From Paratractidigestivibacter sp963658035 (lineage in GTDB: Bacteria > Actinomycetota > Coriobacteriia > Coriobacteriales > Atopobiaceae), in NCBI GenBank assembly GCA_963658035.1, contig CAVKOL010000037.1, positions 1-17,266 of the forward strand: DNA of 17,266 bases, written 5' to 3'. The notes beneath the pieces were generated by a model. That model made no database searches and was not told where the DNA came from. It was given only the letters and a program-made list of their open reading frames with translations. The position numbers and the translations under genes were made by a program. Below, in pieces: positions 6,762 to 14,511 of the stretch. Each line of letters starts with the position of its first letter. Positions within the stretch are counted from its first letter, which is position 1.

Positions 6762-8189
6762 CTAATCGCGCTTGGCGGTGACCCAGAACATGGCGGCAAA
6801 GGGGACGACGGCCACGACGGCAAGCAGCAGGTAGGCCTCGCGGGTGCCGGCGGCGGTTGCCGCGGCCATGGCGTCGGCGGCTGCCCCTACCTGGGCCGCA
6901 TTGACGATGGCCGAGGCCACGCTCGTGCCCACCGCGCCCGAGAGCTGCTGCAGCGTGTTGATCACGGCGTTGCCGTCGGCCTTGGTGGCGGCCGGCAAGA
7001 ACGAAAGCGATGTGGTCATCGAGTTGCCCACCATAAGGCTCTGGCCAAACGCGAACAAGATATAGAAGCAGATGGCAGGCGCCGTGGGCAGCGCGGCGCT
7101 AAACGCGCAGAACAGCGCCACGCCCACAAACGCGCAGGCAGCGCCCGTAAGAATGGGCTTTCGCGCCCCCAGCTTGTCCAGGATCTGGCCCGAGAGCGGC
7201 GCCATCACGGCGCCCACCGCGCAACCCGGCAGCAAGATGGACCCGGCCTCGGTGGCGCCCGCCCCCATCACCAGCTGCGAGTAGTTGGGAATCAAGAAGC
7301 TCAGCCCCAGCACAACAAACTGCAGGCAGACGATGGCGACGACGCCCATCACAAAGCGGCGGCTCTCAAAGATGGACAGGTGGATCAGCGGCGCCGCGAC
7401 AGCGCGCTCGCGCACCACAAACAGCCCCAGGCACACGGCAAACGCGGCAAAAAGCCCCAGCGTAGCCGGGCTGGTCCACCCAAAGCCCGCGCCCAGGTCA
7501 ACCGCAAAGACCAGCGCGGCAAAGCTCGCCGAGACGGCCAGCCACCCCGCAACGTCAAACTTCTCGCGCACCACCTCGTGGCTTTGGCGAATCGAGAAAA
7601 TGCCCAACAAAAAGGCCACGCCCAGCACCGGCAGCAGAGCCGCAAAGATCATGCGCCAGCCAAAGTTCTCGGCCAGCCAGCCGCCCACCGAGGGCCCCAC
7701 CGCCGGCGCCATGGCCGTAACCAGCGTGCCCACGCCCATCATGGTGCCCATGCAGTCGCGCGGCGCCTGCTCGGTGATGATGTTGAACATCAGCGGCAGC
7801 GCGATGCCGGTGCCCATGCCCTCAAGCAGGCGGCCCACGATCAGCGCCGGGAAGCTCTGGGCCGTGAATCCGCACACGATGCCCGAGATATAAAAGCACA
7901 TAGCCGCCACAAACACGTGCTTGGTGGCAAAGCGCCGGTTAAGGTAAGACGATGTGGGCACAATTGCCGCAAGAACCAGCAGATAGGACGTGGTAAGCCA
8001 CTGAACCGTTGACGTCCCAATACCAAACTCGGACATCAAAGTTGGAAACGTCACGTTCATGGCCGTCTCGACGGTGACGCCGCAAAACGACATGATGCCC
8101 GCGGCCACCACGCTCATGATCAGTCGCGCGTCCAAAACGCGTTCGAATGTTGCCGGTTTCTCAACACTGGCCTGCGAATTTGCCTGCAT
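6762..8189 (-). CDS. MFS transporter, DHA2 (EmrB/QacA-type) drug efflux family
   Basis: This 475-residue membrane protein has many hydrophobic helices spaced as in a 14-helix DHA2 transporter, which would export drugs or other small molecules using the proton gradient. Visible motifs include GRLLEGMGTGIALPLMFNII (a GRxxxGxGxG-like segment) and the motif-C-like stretch MAPAVGPSVGGWLAENFGWR, characteristic of antiporters. The start is at ATG 8189 (MQANSQASVEK), with a perfect GGAGGT ribosome binding site (plus-strand ACCTCC 8194-8199). Longer upstream frames run into the divergent promoter region. The gene diverges from azlC and ends near hairpin repeat B. The substrate is unknown. Confidence 0.9.
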   Translation of the reverse strand: MQANSQASVEKPATFERVLDARLIMSVVAAGIMSFCGVTVETAMNVTFPTLMSEFGIGTSTVQWLTTSYLLVLAAIVPTSSYLNRRFATKHVFVAAMCFYISGIVCGFTAQSFPALIVGRLLEGMGTGIALPLMFNIITEQAPRDCMGTMMGVGTLVTAMAPAVGPSVGGWLAENFGWRMIFAALLPVLGVAFLLGIFSIRQSHEVVREKFDVAGWLAVSASFAALVFAVDLGAGFGWTSPATLGLFAAFAVCLGLFVVRERAVAAPLIHLSIFESRRFVMGVVAIVCLQFVVLGLSFLIPNYSQLVMGAGATEAGSILLPGCAVGAVMAPLSGQILDKLGARKPILTGAACAFVGVALFCAFSAALPTAPAICFYILFAFGQSLMVGNSMTTSLSFLPAATKADGNAVINTLQQLSGAVGTSVASAIVNAAQVGAAADAMAAATAAGTREAYLLLAVVAVVPFAAMFWVTAKRD

Positions 8190-8219
8190 CTTTACCTCCG
8201 TGATAGAAAAGACCCAGGC

Positions 8220-8228
8220 ACTATAGCA
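8220..8228 (-). promoter_or_regulatory. Extended -10 promoter of the MFS gene
   Basis: Read on the minus strand this is TGCTATAGT, an extended -10 element (TGn followed by TATAGT), about 31 nt upstream of the start codon. No good -35 hexamer is present, as is common for extended -10 promoters. The TTTCAG palindromes lie immediately upstream and could overlap the polymerase footprint. Confidence 0.5.
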
Positions 8229-8232
8229 AATC

Positions 8233-8268
8233 AAACTGAAAAGGCATTTCAGTTTCAGACCCCTGAAA
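8233..8268. promoter_or_regulatory. Clustered palindromes (TTTCAG half-sites), probable operator
   Basis: A perfect 9-bp inverted repeat AAACTGAAA (8233-8241) / TTTCAGTTT (8247-8255) with a 5-nt spacer is followed at once by TTTCAG (8253-8258) / CTGAAA (8263-8268). Together they give four TTTCAG/CTGAAA half-sites in 36 bp, between the divergent MFS and azlC genes. This looks like a repressor site controlling one or both directions. The cognate regulator is not evident in the window. Confidence 0.6.
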
Positions 8269-8286
8269 GCGCAGGCGCACCGCCCC

Positions 8287-9048
8287 GTGAGCACCAGCAC
8301 CACCTCGCAACAGCCCATCATCAAAGACGTCCTGGCCATGGCCTGGCCCATCATGCTGTCCTATATCCCCCTTGGGATGGCGTGCGGCATCCTGGGCTCC
8401 AAGTGCGGCATTGGCCCCGCGCAGGGGTTCCTGCTTAGCGTGACCGTCATCTCGGGCGGGGCGCAGTTCATGATCTCGAACCTGTGGCTGGCCGGGCTGC
8501 CCGCCGCCACGATCGTGGCCAGCGTGGGCGCGATTTCGCTGCGCTTTGCCCTGTACTCGGCCTCGCTTGCCCCCTACCTGCAAAANNNNNNNNNNNNNNN
8601 NNNNNNNNNNNNNNNNNNNNNNNNNNNNNNNNNNNNNNNNNNNNNNNNNNNNNNNNNNNNNNNNNNNNNNNNNNNNNNNNNNNNNNNNNNNNNNNNNNNN
8701 CTGGCCCTCAACCTGGTGACCATCGCGACCTGGGCCGCTTCGGTGGCGGCGGGCGGCGCCGTGGGCGGCGTCCTGCAGATTCCCACGGCCGTGGCCAGCT
8801 TTGCCATGACGGCGCTTTTCGTCTACCTGCTGTGGTCCCAGCTCGAGGGCCAAGGCGGCGAGAAGACCGTGGCGGCCGTGGCCGCTGCGGCGGTGGTCGT
8901 GGGCTGCAAGGCCGTTGGCTGGACCGAGGTCGCAGTACCGGCCGGGGCCGTCGCGGGCGTTGTAGCTGCGATTTTATGGGCCGGGCGCAACGGCAGTGCC
9001 GAGCCCGTCTCGCCCGCCGCACCCGCAAAAGGCGGTGACGCCCAGTGA
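8287..9048 (+). CDS. azlC: AzlC-type branched-chain amino acid exporter, large subunit (contains N gap)
   Basis: The 253-residue frame matches AzlC/BrnF, the large subunit of a two-component exporter of branched-chain amino acids. The visible N-terminal part (IIKDVLAMAWPIMLSYIPLG, then GILGSKCGIGPAQGFLLSV, SGGAQFMISNLWLAG and SLRFALYSASLAPYL) is typical, and the C-terminal part has hydrophobic helices of the expected kind. Bases 8586-8700 are N, hiding about 39 residues (100-138). Because the frame is the same on both sides and the total length is about normal, the gap size is probably right. The GTG start at 8287 has only a weak ribosome binding site; ATG 8338 is a less likely alternative because it would cut the first helix. 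It overlaps azlD by 4 bases (GTGA). Confidence 0.85.
   Translation: MSTSTTSQQPIIKDVLAMAWPIMLSYIPLGMACGILGSKCGIGPAQGFLLSVTVISGGAQFMISNLWLAGLPAATIVASVGAISLRFALYSASLAPYLQXXXXXXXXXXXXXXXXXXXXXXXXXXXXXXXXXXXXXXXLALNLVTIATWAASVAAGGAVGGVLQIPTAVASFAMTALFVYLLWSQLEGQGGEKTVAAVAAAAVVVGCKAVGWTEVAVPAGAVAGVVAAILWAGRNGSAEPVSPAAPAKGGDAQ
8586..8700. other. Assembly gap (115 N)
   Basis: A run of 115 unresolved bases lies inside azlC. The gene is in the same frame on both sides, so the gap is probably sized from read pairs or a reference and not an arbitrary 100-N spacer. It shows the sequence is a draft. Confidence 0.99.
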
Positions 9049-9368
9049 GCACGCAGGATTTTCTCGTCATCTGGCTCTGCACGTTTGGCGTCGTTTTGGC
9101 CTGCCGCGTGCTGCCCATCTTTGCCCTACGAGGCCGCAGCCTGCCGCAAAGCGTCGTGCGAGCACTGGGCTACATCCCGCCCGCGGCCTTTGCCGCGCTG
9201 GTGGCCAACGACCTCTTCTCGCCCACCACGCTGGCGCAGGACCCCAAGACCAGTCTGGTTGCGCTTCTCGCCGCCGCTGTCACGGTGGTTGTGGCAAGAA
9301 AGACCAGGTCAATGTTGTGGTGCTGCGTCATTGGCGTCGTGGCGTACGTGCTTTTGGGCTTAATCTAG
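9045..9368 (+). CDS. azlD: AzlD-type branched-chain amino acid exporter, small subunit
   Basis: This 107-residue hydrophobic protein has the size and helix pattern of AzlD/BrnE, the partner of AzlC. Family-like motifs are CRVLPIFALRGRSLPQSVVRALGYIPPAAFAALV near the N-terminus and a C-terminal glycine-ending helix. The GTG start overlaps the azlC stop as GTGA, so the two subunits are translationally coupled. The pair exports branched-chain amino acids, and sometimes methionine, in known cases; the substrate here is inferred from family. It converges on the MATE gene with a 53-bp gap. Confidence 0.88.
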   Translation: MSTQDFLVIWLCTFGVVLACRVLPIFALRGRSLPQSVVRALGYIPPAAFAALVANDLFSPTTLAQDPKTSLVALLAAAVTVVVARKTRSMLWCCVIGVVAYVLLGLI

Positions 9369-9421
9369 CGGCGAGAAACCCGACACGGCGCAGCCCGGCC
9401 CCGCAGCCCGCGTCGCCCGCC

Positions 9422-11239
9422 CTACTTGCGAATCCTCAAAATCAAGTTGTTGATTCCCAGCGCGTGGCGGTAGTCCTGCGAGGCCGTCGACATGTCAATG
9501 AGCTGCAGCTCAAACGACCCGGCCACGCGCTCGGCGGCCAGCGGGTTGTACGGCTGGCCGGCAAAGCGCAGACGCAGCGACAGCTCGTCGCCCAAAACGA
9601 CCAGACGGTACTCGACGCCCGTCTTTTGCTCGGCGCCCGAGCCGGTCACGCTCTTGCCCACGCGCTCCAGGCGCCCCGCGGCCCTCTCGCCGTCGCGACG
9701 GTGGGCCAAGATGAGAAGGGCCAGCTCCTCGGCAGTGTGGGCGGCAAACTCGGTACCCTTGCGGTCGATGCCCTCGGCCTCGCAAAACGCGCTGATGGCC
9801 TGGTAGGCCGCGTCGTACGAGCCCGGCGAGCCGTCGATGCCAAACTCGGCCTCGGTCTCTTGGCCCCAGTCGGCGGGCAACAAAGTCCAGGTACGCGCAC
9901 GTAAAATGTTACCGCCCTTGGCCGCGGCAAAGGCCGCGCACACCGCAAAGGCCAACAGCTCCGAGACCGGCAGCGCGGCAAAGGCGCCGTTGATGCCCCA
10001 CACGCGCGGCAGCAACAAGACCAGCGGGATGTATGCCAAGACCGTCTGCCCCACCGTGCCCAGCCACGAAATCGCCGTGCGGTTGAGCGCGTTTTGCACG
10101 CTGGTAAAGAGCTGGCGCAGCATGGCAAAAAAGAGCCCCAGCGCGTACAGGCGCAAAAGCACCACGCCAAACTCAAAAGAACGGCCGTCGTCCAGGCCAA
10201 AGAGCAGGCAAAACAGGTTGGGCACAGCCAAAAGCACCAGCGTCCAGAAGCCGGTGAGCACGGCCTCGATCTTGACCGCCACGTCAGAGGTGTCCTCGAT
10301 CGCGGCACGGTCGTGCTCGCCGTAAAACATCGAGACCATCGACTGCACCGTGTAGTTGCAGGTCAAGACCGTCGAGGTAAACAGGTTGTTGATCGACATC
10401 ACCACGCGCATCGCGGCCAGCGCCTCGGGCCCGCCAAAAGAAAGCAACACGGTGTTGCGCACCATGGCCTGCAGCGCCACGCCGCCACGCGAGAAGCCCT
10501 GAGACGAGCCGCCGCGAAAGATCTTGACGAGCTTCTCGCCGGCGCCTTGGGGCCGCACCAGGGCAAGCGTGTTGCAGGGGCGCCTAAAGTGCAGCATGCA
10601 CACGCCAAGGCAGGCCCAGCTGGCCACGCTCACCGAGAGGCCCACACCAAAGATCCCCAGCTTAAAGAAGTAAAGCGAGCCCAAGGCGGCGAGAAGATCG
10701 GTCACGCTGGACGCCACCGACGAGCGCACGGCCAAGTCCTTTGACCCGTTGAGCGTGATGGCCTCAAGCAAAATGCGCGACGTGAAGTAAGGCAGGTAGC
10801 CCACCGCCGTGCCGTGCATGTAGTCCACGGTGCACTGCGCCAGCTCGCCGCGGCCGCCCATGAGGGCCACGATAGGCTCGGCCGCAAAGGCGTAGAGCAG
10901 CGTGAAGGCCACGCCAAAGGCGGCCAAAAGCCCCACGCTAAGCGAGAAAGTACTGTTGACCTCGCGCTCCTTGCCGTCGCCCATGTAGTAGGCGCACAAA
11001 AACGACGAGCCCAGCGCGATAAGGTTGGCCACCATGGCCGCCAGGATATCCAGCGGCTGGACCAGGCTGATGGCCGCCAGCTGAGCCGAGCCCACCAGCT
11101 GGCCCACGACGATGCTGGTGATGGTGTCGCACGCGCTTTCTGACAGGCGGCCGATGACCGTGGCAACGACCAGCGCCTTGAAGACGGATGGCACCAGGGG
11201 GCTTGCGGCTTCTTTCGATGTGCGGCGAGGAATATGCAT
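9422..11239 (-). CDS. MATE efflux transporter with C-terminal GHKL-ATPase-like domain
   Basis: This 605-residue protein is longer than a plain MATE transporter (about 450). Residues about 15-445 form a MATE-like unit of about 12 hydrophobic helices (for example ESACDTITSIVVGQLVGSAQ and FTSVQNALNRTAISWLGTVG). The remaining 150 residues are soluble and resemble the anti-sigma-type (SpoIIAB/HATPase_c_2) ATPase domain: HTAEELALLILAH (from 501) lies where the N-box helix falls, and ALGINNLILRI (from 593) ends the domain. The usual N-box asparagine is not seen, so ATP binding is uncertain. It probably exports small molecules with the C-terminal domain as a regulator; the substrate is unknown. The start at ATG 11239 lacks a strong ribosome binding site. 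Signs of horizontal transfer are not evident. Confidence 0.82.
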   Translation of the reverse strand: MHIPRRTSKEAASPLVPSVFKALVVATVIGRLSESACDTITSIVVGQLVGSAQLAAISLVQPLDILAAMVANLIALGSSFLCAYYMGDGKEREVNSTFSLSVGLLAAFGVAFTLLYAFAAEPIVALMGGRGELAQCTVDYMHGTAVGYLPYFTSRILLEAITLNGSKDLAVRSSVASSVTDLLAALGSLYFFKLGIFGVGLSVSVASWACLGVCMLHFRRPCNTLALVRPQGAGEKLVKIFRGGSSQGFSRGGVALQAMVRNTVLLSFGGPEALAAMRVVMSINNLFTSTVLTCNYTVQSMVSMFYGEHDRAAIEDTSDVAVKIEAVLTGFWTLVLLAVPNLFCLLFGLDDGRSFEFGVVLLRLYALGLFFAMLRQLFTSVQNALNRTAISWLGTVGQTVLAYIPLVLLLPRVWGINGAFAALPVSELLAFAVCAAFAAAKGGNILRARTWTLLPADWGQETEAEFGIDGSPGSYDAAYQAISAFCEAEGIDRKGTEFAAHTAEELALLILAHRRDGERAAGRLERVGKSVTGSGAEQKTGVEYRLVVLGDELSLRLRFAGQPYNPLAAERVAGSFELQLIDMSTASQDYRHALGINNLILRIRK

Positions 11240-11346
11240 CGCGGGCTGGAACTCTTTCTTGCGGTGGGAACGATTTGGCTGCCCGGCTGCAGGACCGCGC
11301 AGGTGGTTTTAAGTATGCGGCGGCGCGGGACGGCGGTCAACGGGCA

Positions 11347-11403
11347 GGCGGCGGGCGGGGGCGCGGGCGCGCGAGCCGTCGGGTCACGCCCCGGCCCGCC
11401 GCC
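11347..11403. repeat. GC-rich long inverted repeat between divergent genes
   Basis: The 17-nt arms 11347-11363 and 11387-11403 match at 16 of 17 positions (GGCGGCGGGC then GGGGCG), separated by 23 nt. It lies in the 360-bp gene-free region between the MATE gene (minus) and the first peptidase gene (plus). There is no T-run, so it is not a standard terminator. It could insulate the two divergent units or form a structured MATE leader. The remainder of this region shows only the peptidase promoter block. Confidence 0.55.
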
Positions 11404-11479
11404 CGTCTCGCCGCCCGCCCCTCCGTCTGGCACGTGTTGCCTAACGTTCGGCGTGTTGTTTTCTCCATTAGCCCAAAAC

Positions 11480-11515
11480 TTAAACAGCAAGCAACAAGTT
11501 TCCTGTACACTTCCC
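11480..11515 (+). promoter_or_regulatory. Conserved upstream block of peptidase gene 1
   Basis: The block reads TTAAAC (11480-11485), a 20-nt spacer containing AACAAG, then CCTGTACACTT. The same block with identical spacing stands before the second peptidase gene (15862-15897). TACACT (11506-11511) is the likely -10 hexamer. The element upstream is too far for a standard -35 (20 nt spacing), so an activator site is possible. Confidence 0.6.
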
Positions 11516-11599
11516 AAAATTTTGCACGTTTTACGTGGGCATTTATGGCACGGGGGGTAGTAAACCCCGGTCTGCGCACCTTCGAGAACAGGAGACCCT

Positions 11600-14250
11600 A
11601 TGAGAGATACCCGTCCGGGCGAGAAGGCGCAGCGCACTTCTCGCCACATCCTAAGGCAGGGCTTTAAGGCCAGCCTCGCCGTCGTGCTTGCGGCGTCCAT
11701 CTCGGGGGTCTTCTCGACCACGGCCTACGCCGCCGAGGCCGACCTCCTGGACGTCTGGGCTCAGGCCGCCCAAAGCGCGGACGCCGCCGACTACCAGCCC
11801 TTTAACAGCAGCGACACGGCCGCCGTCGCCCTTGCCGACGACGACACCACCACGACCACCTACCCCTCCAGCTACGACCTGCGCGACCAGGGCATCGTGA
11901 CCCCCGTCAAGTTCCAGAACCCCTGGGGCACCTGCTGGGGATTTGCGACCACTCCACCAGCGCAGACCCCAACCTGGCCATGGACTCCGGCGGCTGGCTG
12001 ACCTTTGGCGTCAACGTCTTTGCCTCGGGCATTGGCCCCGCGCTTGAGTCCGACTACACCTACAAGAACAACGGCGTGCTGGGCGAGGAGTCCAACGAGC
12101 CCGTCTACCTGGTCATCACCATGGAGAAGGTCGAGGTGAGCAAGGACTACCCCAACGGCACCAAGAAGAACCTCGAGTACCTGACCCAGGCACAGATCGA
12201 CGACCCCCAAACCGGCTGCGAGGCGCGCCTGGCCGCGGGCCAGATCATTAGCTGGAAGAAGCGCTGCTACGCCGGCAACTACAAGAGCTCCGACGGCAAG
12301 ACCCAGGTCTACACCGATTGGTCCATCGAGACCCAGCAGGGCGGCAGCGACGACCTGTCTTGGTGGAACACCTCGCTCATGAACCTCGAGAACGGCAACG
12401 AGCTGCCCGACACGCGCATCCTTGACGAGAACGGCAACTGGACCGGCGTCAACTGGGACAGCGTGGCCGCCATCAAGGACGAGCTGTACAAGGACGCCAA
12501 CGACGACGGCGACTTTAGCCGCGCCGTCTCGGTGTGCTTCTCGGCAGACAACTCGACGCCCGGCGACGAGAACGACCCGTCCAAGTACATCAGCACCGAG
12601 TACGCCCACTACACCTACGACAACGGCAAGGCCAACCACGCCGTGACCATCGTGGGCTGGGACGACAACTACGACGCGTCCAACTTTGCCAAGGGTTTCT
12701 CGGATACCGCGACCCACACGCCCGAGGGCAACGGCGCCTGGCTGGTCAAGAACAGCTGGGGCTCCGAGACCGGCGACTGCTTTGACTCGATCAACTTCCC
12801 CAGCGATTGGGGCTTCAAGGACGAGAACGGCAACGCCACCGGCTACTTCTGGATTTCTTACTACGACCACTCGCTCCAGAAGGCCGAGACCTACGACTTT
12901 GACATCAACTCGTACAACGACAACACCGAGTACGTCATCGACCAGTACGACTACCTGGCCGCAGACGACGCTGTGGTGACCAACGGCGCGCCGACCCCCA
13001 TCCACGCCGCCAACGTCTTTACCGCCGAGACCGACATGGACGTGCGCGCGCTTTCTGCCGCCACCTACAAGCCCAACACCACCGTCACCTTCCAGGTCTT
13101 TAAGCTGGCCGACGGCCACACCAGCCCCACCGACGGCGAGCTGGTCTACACCACCCAGGCCAACTTCGACTACGCCGGCTACCACCGCATCTCGATTGAC
13201 CAGGACGAGTGGATTCCCCTGCGCGAAGGCGACGAGTACTCTGTGGTGACCACGGGTTACTGCGAGGACGACCAGATGTACTACACGGGCGTGGCCGTCA
13301 ACACCAGGTCCACCTTCACCGAGGCCGAGGAGGCCGAGCTGCGCGAGCAGTACGCCGAGAAGGCCAAGGAAGTCCTGGTGACGGTCCTGAAGCCCATGAT
13401 CCAGCAGTACTATGCGACCGATGACGGCAAGGCGGCCCTTGCCAAGTTCCGCGAGGCCCACCCCGAGTACACCACCGAGGAAGAGGCCCTGGCGGCGGCC
13501 ATCGCCAAGGACATCGAGGACACGATTGCCACCAAGGAGATGCAGGCGCAGATCCAAGATGCCGTTGACAGCGCCATTACGACGCTTAAGACCAGCTACT
13601 TCGTGGGCGTCGTGAACAAGGGCGAGAGCTACACCGGCCAGTCCCTGCCTTCTAAGGACGGGGACGGCGCGACCGCCAGCACCGAGTGGTACGACTGGAC
13701 CGGCGTTGTTGAGCAGGTCAACGCCAACGGCAGCAGAGCCGTGGACAACCCCGCAATCAAGGCCGTGGCCGAGATCGCCGATTACGCCACCGTTGCCGAG
13801 CTTGAGGGCCTGGAGGCCGCGATCGCCCAGGCCAAGGCCCTTCTCGCCAGCGTTTACGTGAGCACCGACGGCTCCAACGTTGCCACTAACAAGCAGTGGA
13901 TGACTCAGGACGACTACGACGCCTTGAAGGCCGCCATCGCCGAGGCCGAGGAGTGCCTGGCCAACGCGGGGTCTGAGTACAAGACCGCGCTGCTGAAGAC
14001 CACCGACTCGAGCGACACTGTGCTTGCCCGCGTCCAGGCCCTGACCGACGGCATGGACAAGGCCCAGGCCGGACTGTTCGAGAGCGTGACCACCACGACG
14101 ACGACCACGACCGCCACGACCGCGTCCAAGAAGGGCAAGGCGGGCACGCCTTCCACCGGCGACGCGACCAGCGCGACCGCCGCGGCTCTTCTCGGCTTTG
14201 CAGGCGTCGCTAGCGTGGGCGCCTACGTCTCTCGCCGCCGTCGCGAGTAG
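11600..14250 (+). pseudogene. Secreted C1 (papain-like) cysteine peptidase, broken by deletion and frameshift
   Basis: The original product was a secreted papain-like peptidase of about 880 residues, similar to the peptidase encoded from 15963. The start ATG 11600 follows AGGAG. A signal peptide ends at TTAYA|AEA, and catalytic Cys112 sits in QNPWGTCWGFAT. After Thr117 the frame shifts: the true continuation (HSTSADPNLAMDSGGWL) is in another frame from about 11950. Against the intact paralogue, about 157 nt (residues 118-169) are missing. Downstream, the catalytic His (HAVTIVGWDD, 12637) and Asn (VKNSWG, 12751) remain. A lectin-like beta region, a helical region, a Thr-rich linker, TPSTGD (14146-14163), a hydrophobic helix and RRRR follow, resembling a cell-wall sorting signal. 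Without the frame restored, the reader gets a 133-residue stub. A sequencing or assembly error cannot be ruled out. Confidence 0.85.
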
Positions 14251-14275
14251 GTAGGACGTCGCAAAACGCGCCATC

Positions 14276-14308
14276 GGGCGCCGACCCTCGCGGGCCGGCG
14301 CCCTTTTT
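14276..14308 (+). terminator. Rho-independent terminator after peptidase gene 1
   Basis: An 8-bp stem pairs GGGCGCCG (14276-14283) with CGGCGCCC (14296-14303), followed by TTTTT. It lies 26 nt past the stop codon of the peptidase pseudogene. Confidence 0.85.
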
Positions 14309-14359
14309 CGTGCCACATCGGGGCGCGCGGCGGGGCGAAACGGCCCCACGTTTCATTAA

Positions 14360-14492
14360 GCGCGACTTCTTCCACTTTAAAATTGGGTTCGTCGAGTAGC
14401 CGCAAATCAGGCACGCCGCTTACCTGGGCAAACGCGACGCTCATCCGGCTGGCTACCGAGCCTTGCCGAATTTAAAGTGGAAGAAGTCGCGC
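14360..14492 (-). repeat. Long hairpin repeat, copy C (upstream of nuclease-like gene)
   Basis: The outer arms 14360-14381 and 14471-14492 are perfect 22-nt inverted repeats starting GCGCGACTTCTTCCAC and ending TTTAAA. The inner stem pairs GTAGCC (14396-14401) with GGCTAC (14451-14456). The family core appears here in reverse complement as CCTGGGCAAACG (14423-14434), so this copy is flipped relative to copies A and B. Its right end is only 19 nt from the start codon of the nuclease-like gene. The arms are almost identical to those of copy D. Confidence 0.85.
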
Positions 14493-14493
14493 A

Positions 14494-14499
14494 TAGTGT
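14494..14499 (+). promoter_or_regulatory. Possible -10 element for a leaderless nuclease-gene transcript
   Basis: TAGTGT fits the TAnnnT pattern of actinobacterial -10 elements and ends 12 nt before ATG 14512. The mRNA could therefore have almost no leader, which would explain the missing ribosome binding site. The match is weak and no -35 is visible, as the upstream DNA is the hairpin arm. Confidence 0.25.
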
Positions 14500-14511
14500 T
14501 AGCGTCTGCCC

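Noticed and set aside
6732..8012. 426-codon plus-strand open frame opposite the MFS gene
   Set aside because: The product is rich in Arg, His, Gln and Gly without any domain; the minus-strand frame encodes a convincing transporter.
11980..14250. Peptidase 1 downstream frame as a separate 756-residue gene
   Set aside because: It lacks a signal peptide, catalytic Cys and ribosome binding site, and aligns directly with the rest of the paralogue, so it is the 3' part of a broken gene.
11872..14349. Very long open frame (825 codons) on the minus strand opposite peptidase gene 1
   Set aside because: Its Val/Gly/Leu/Ala-rich low-complexity product mirrors the GC-biased codons of the plus-strand gene, which has clear catalytic motifs.
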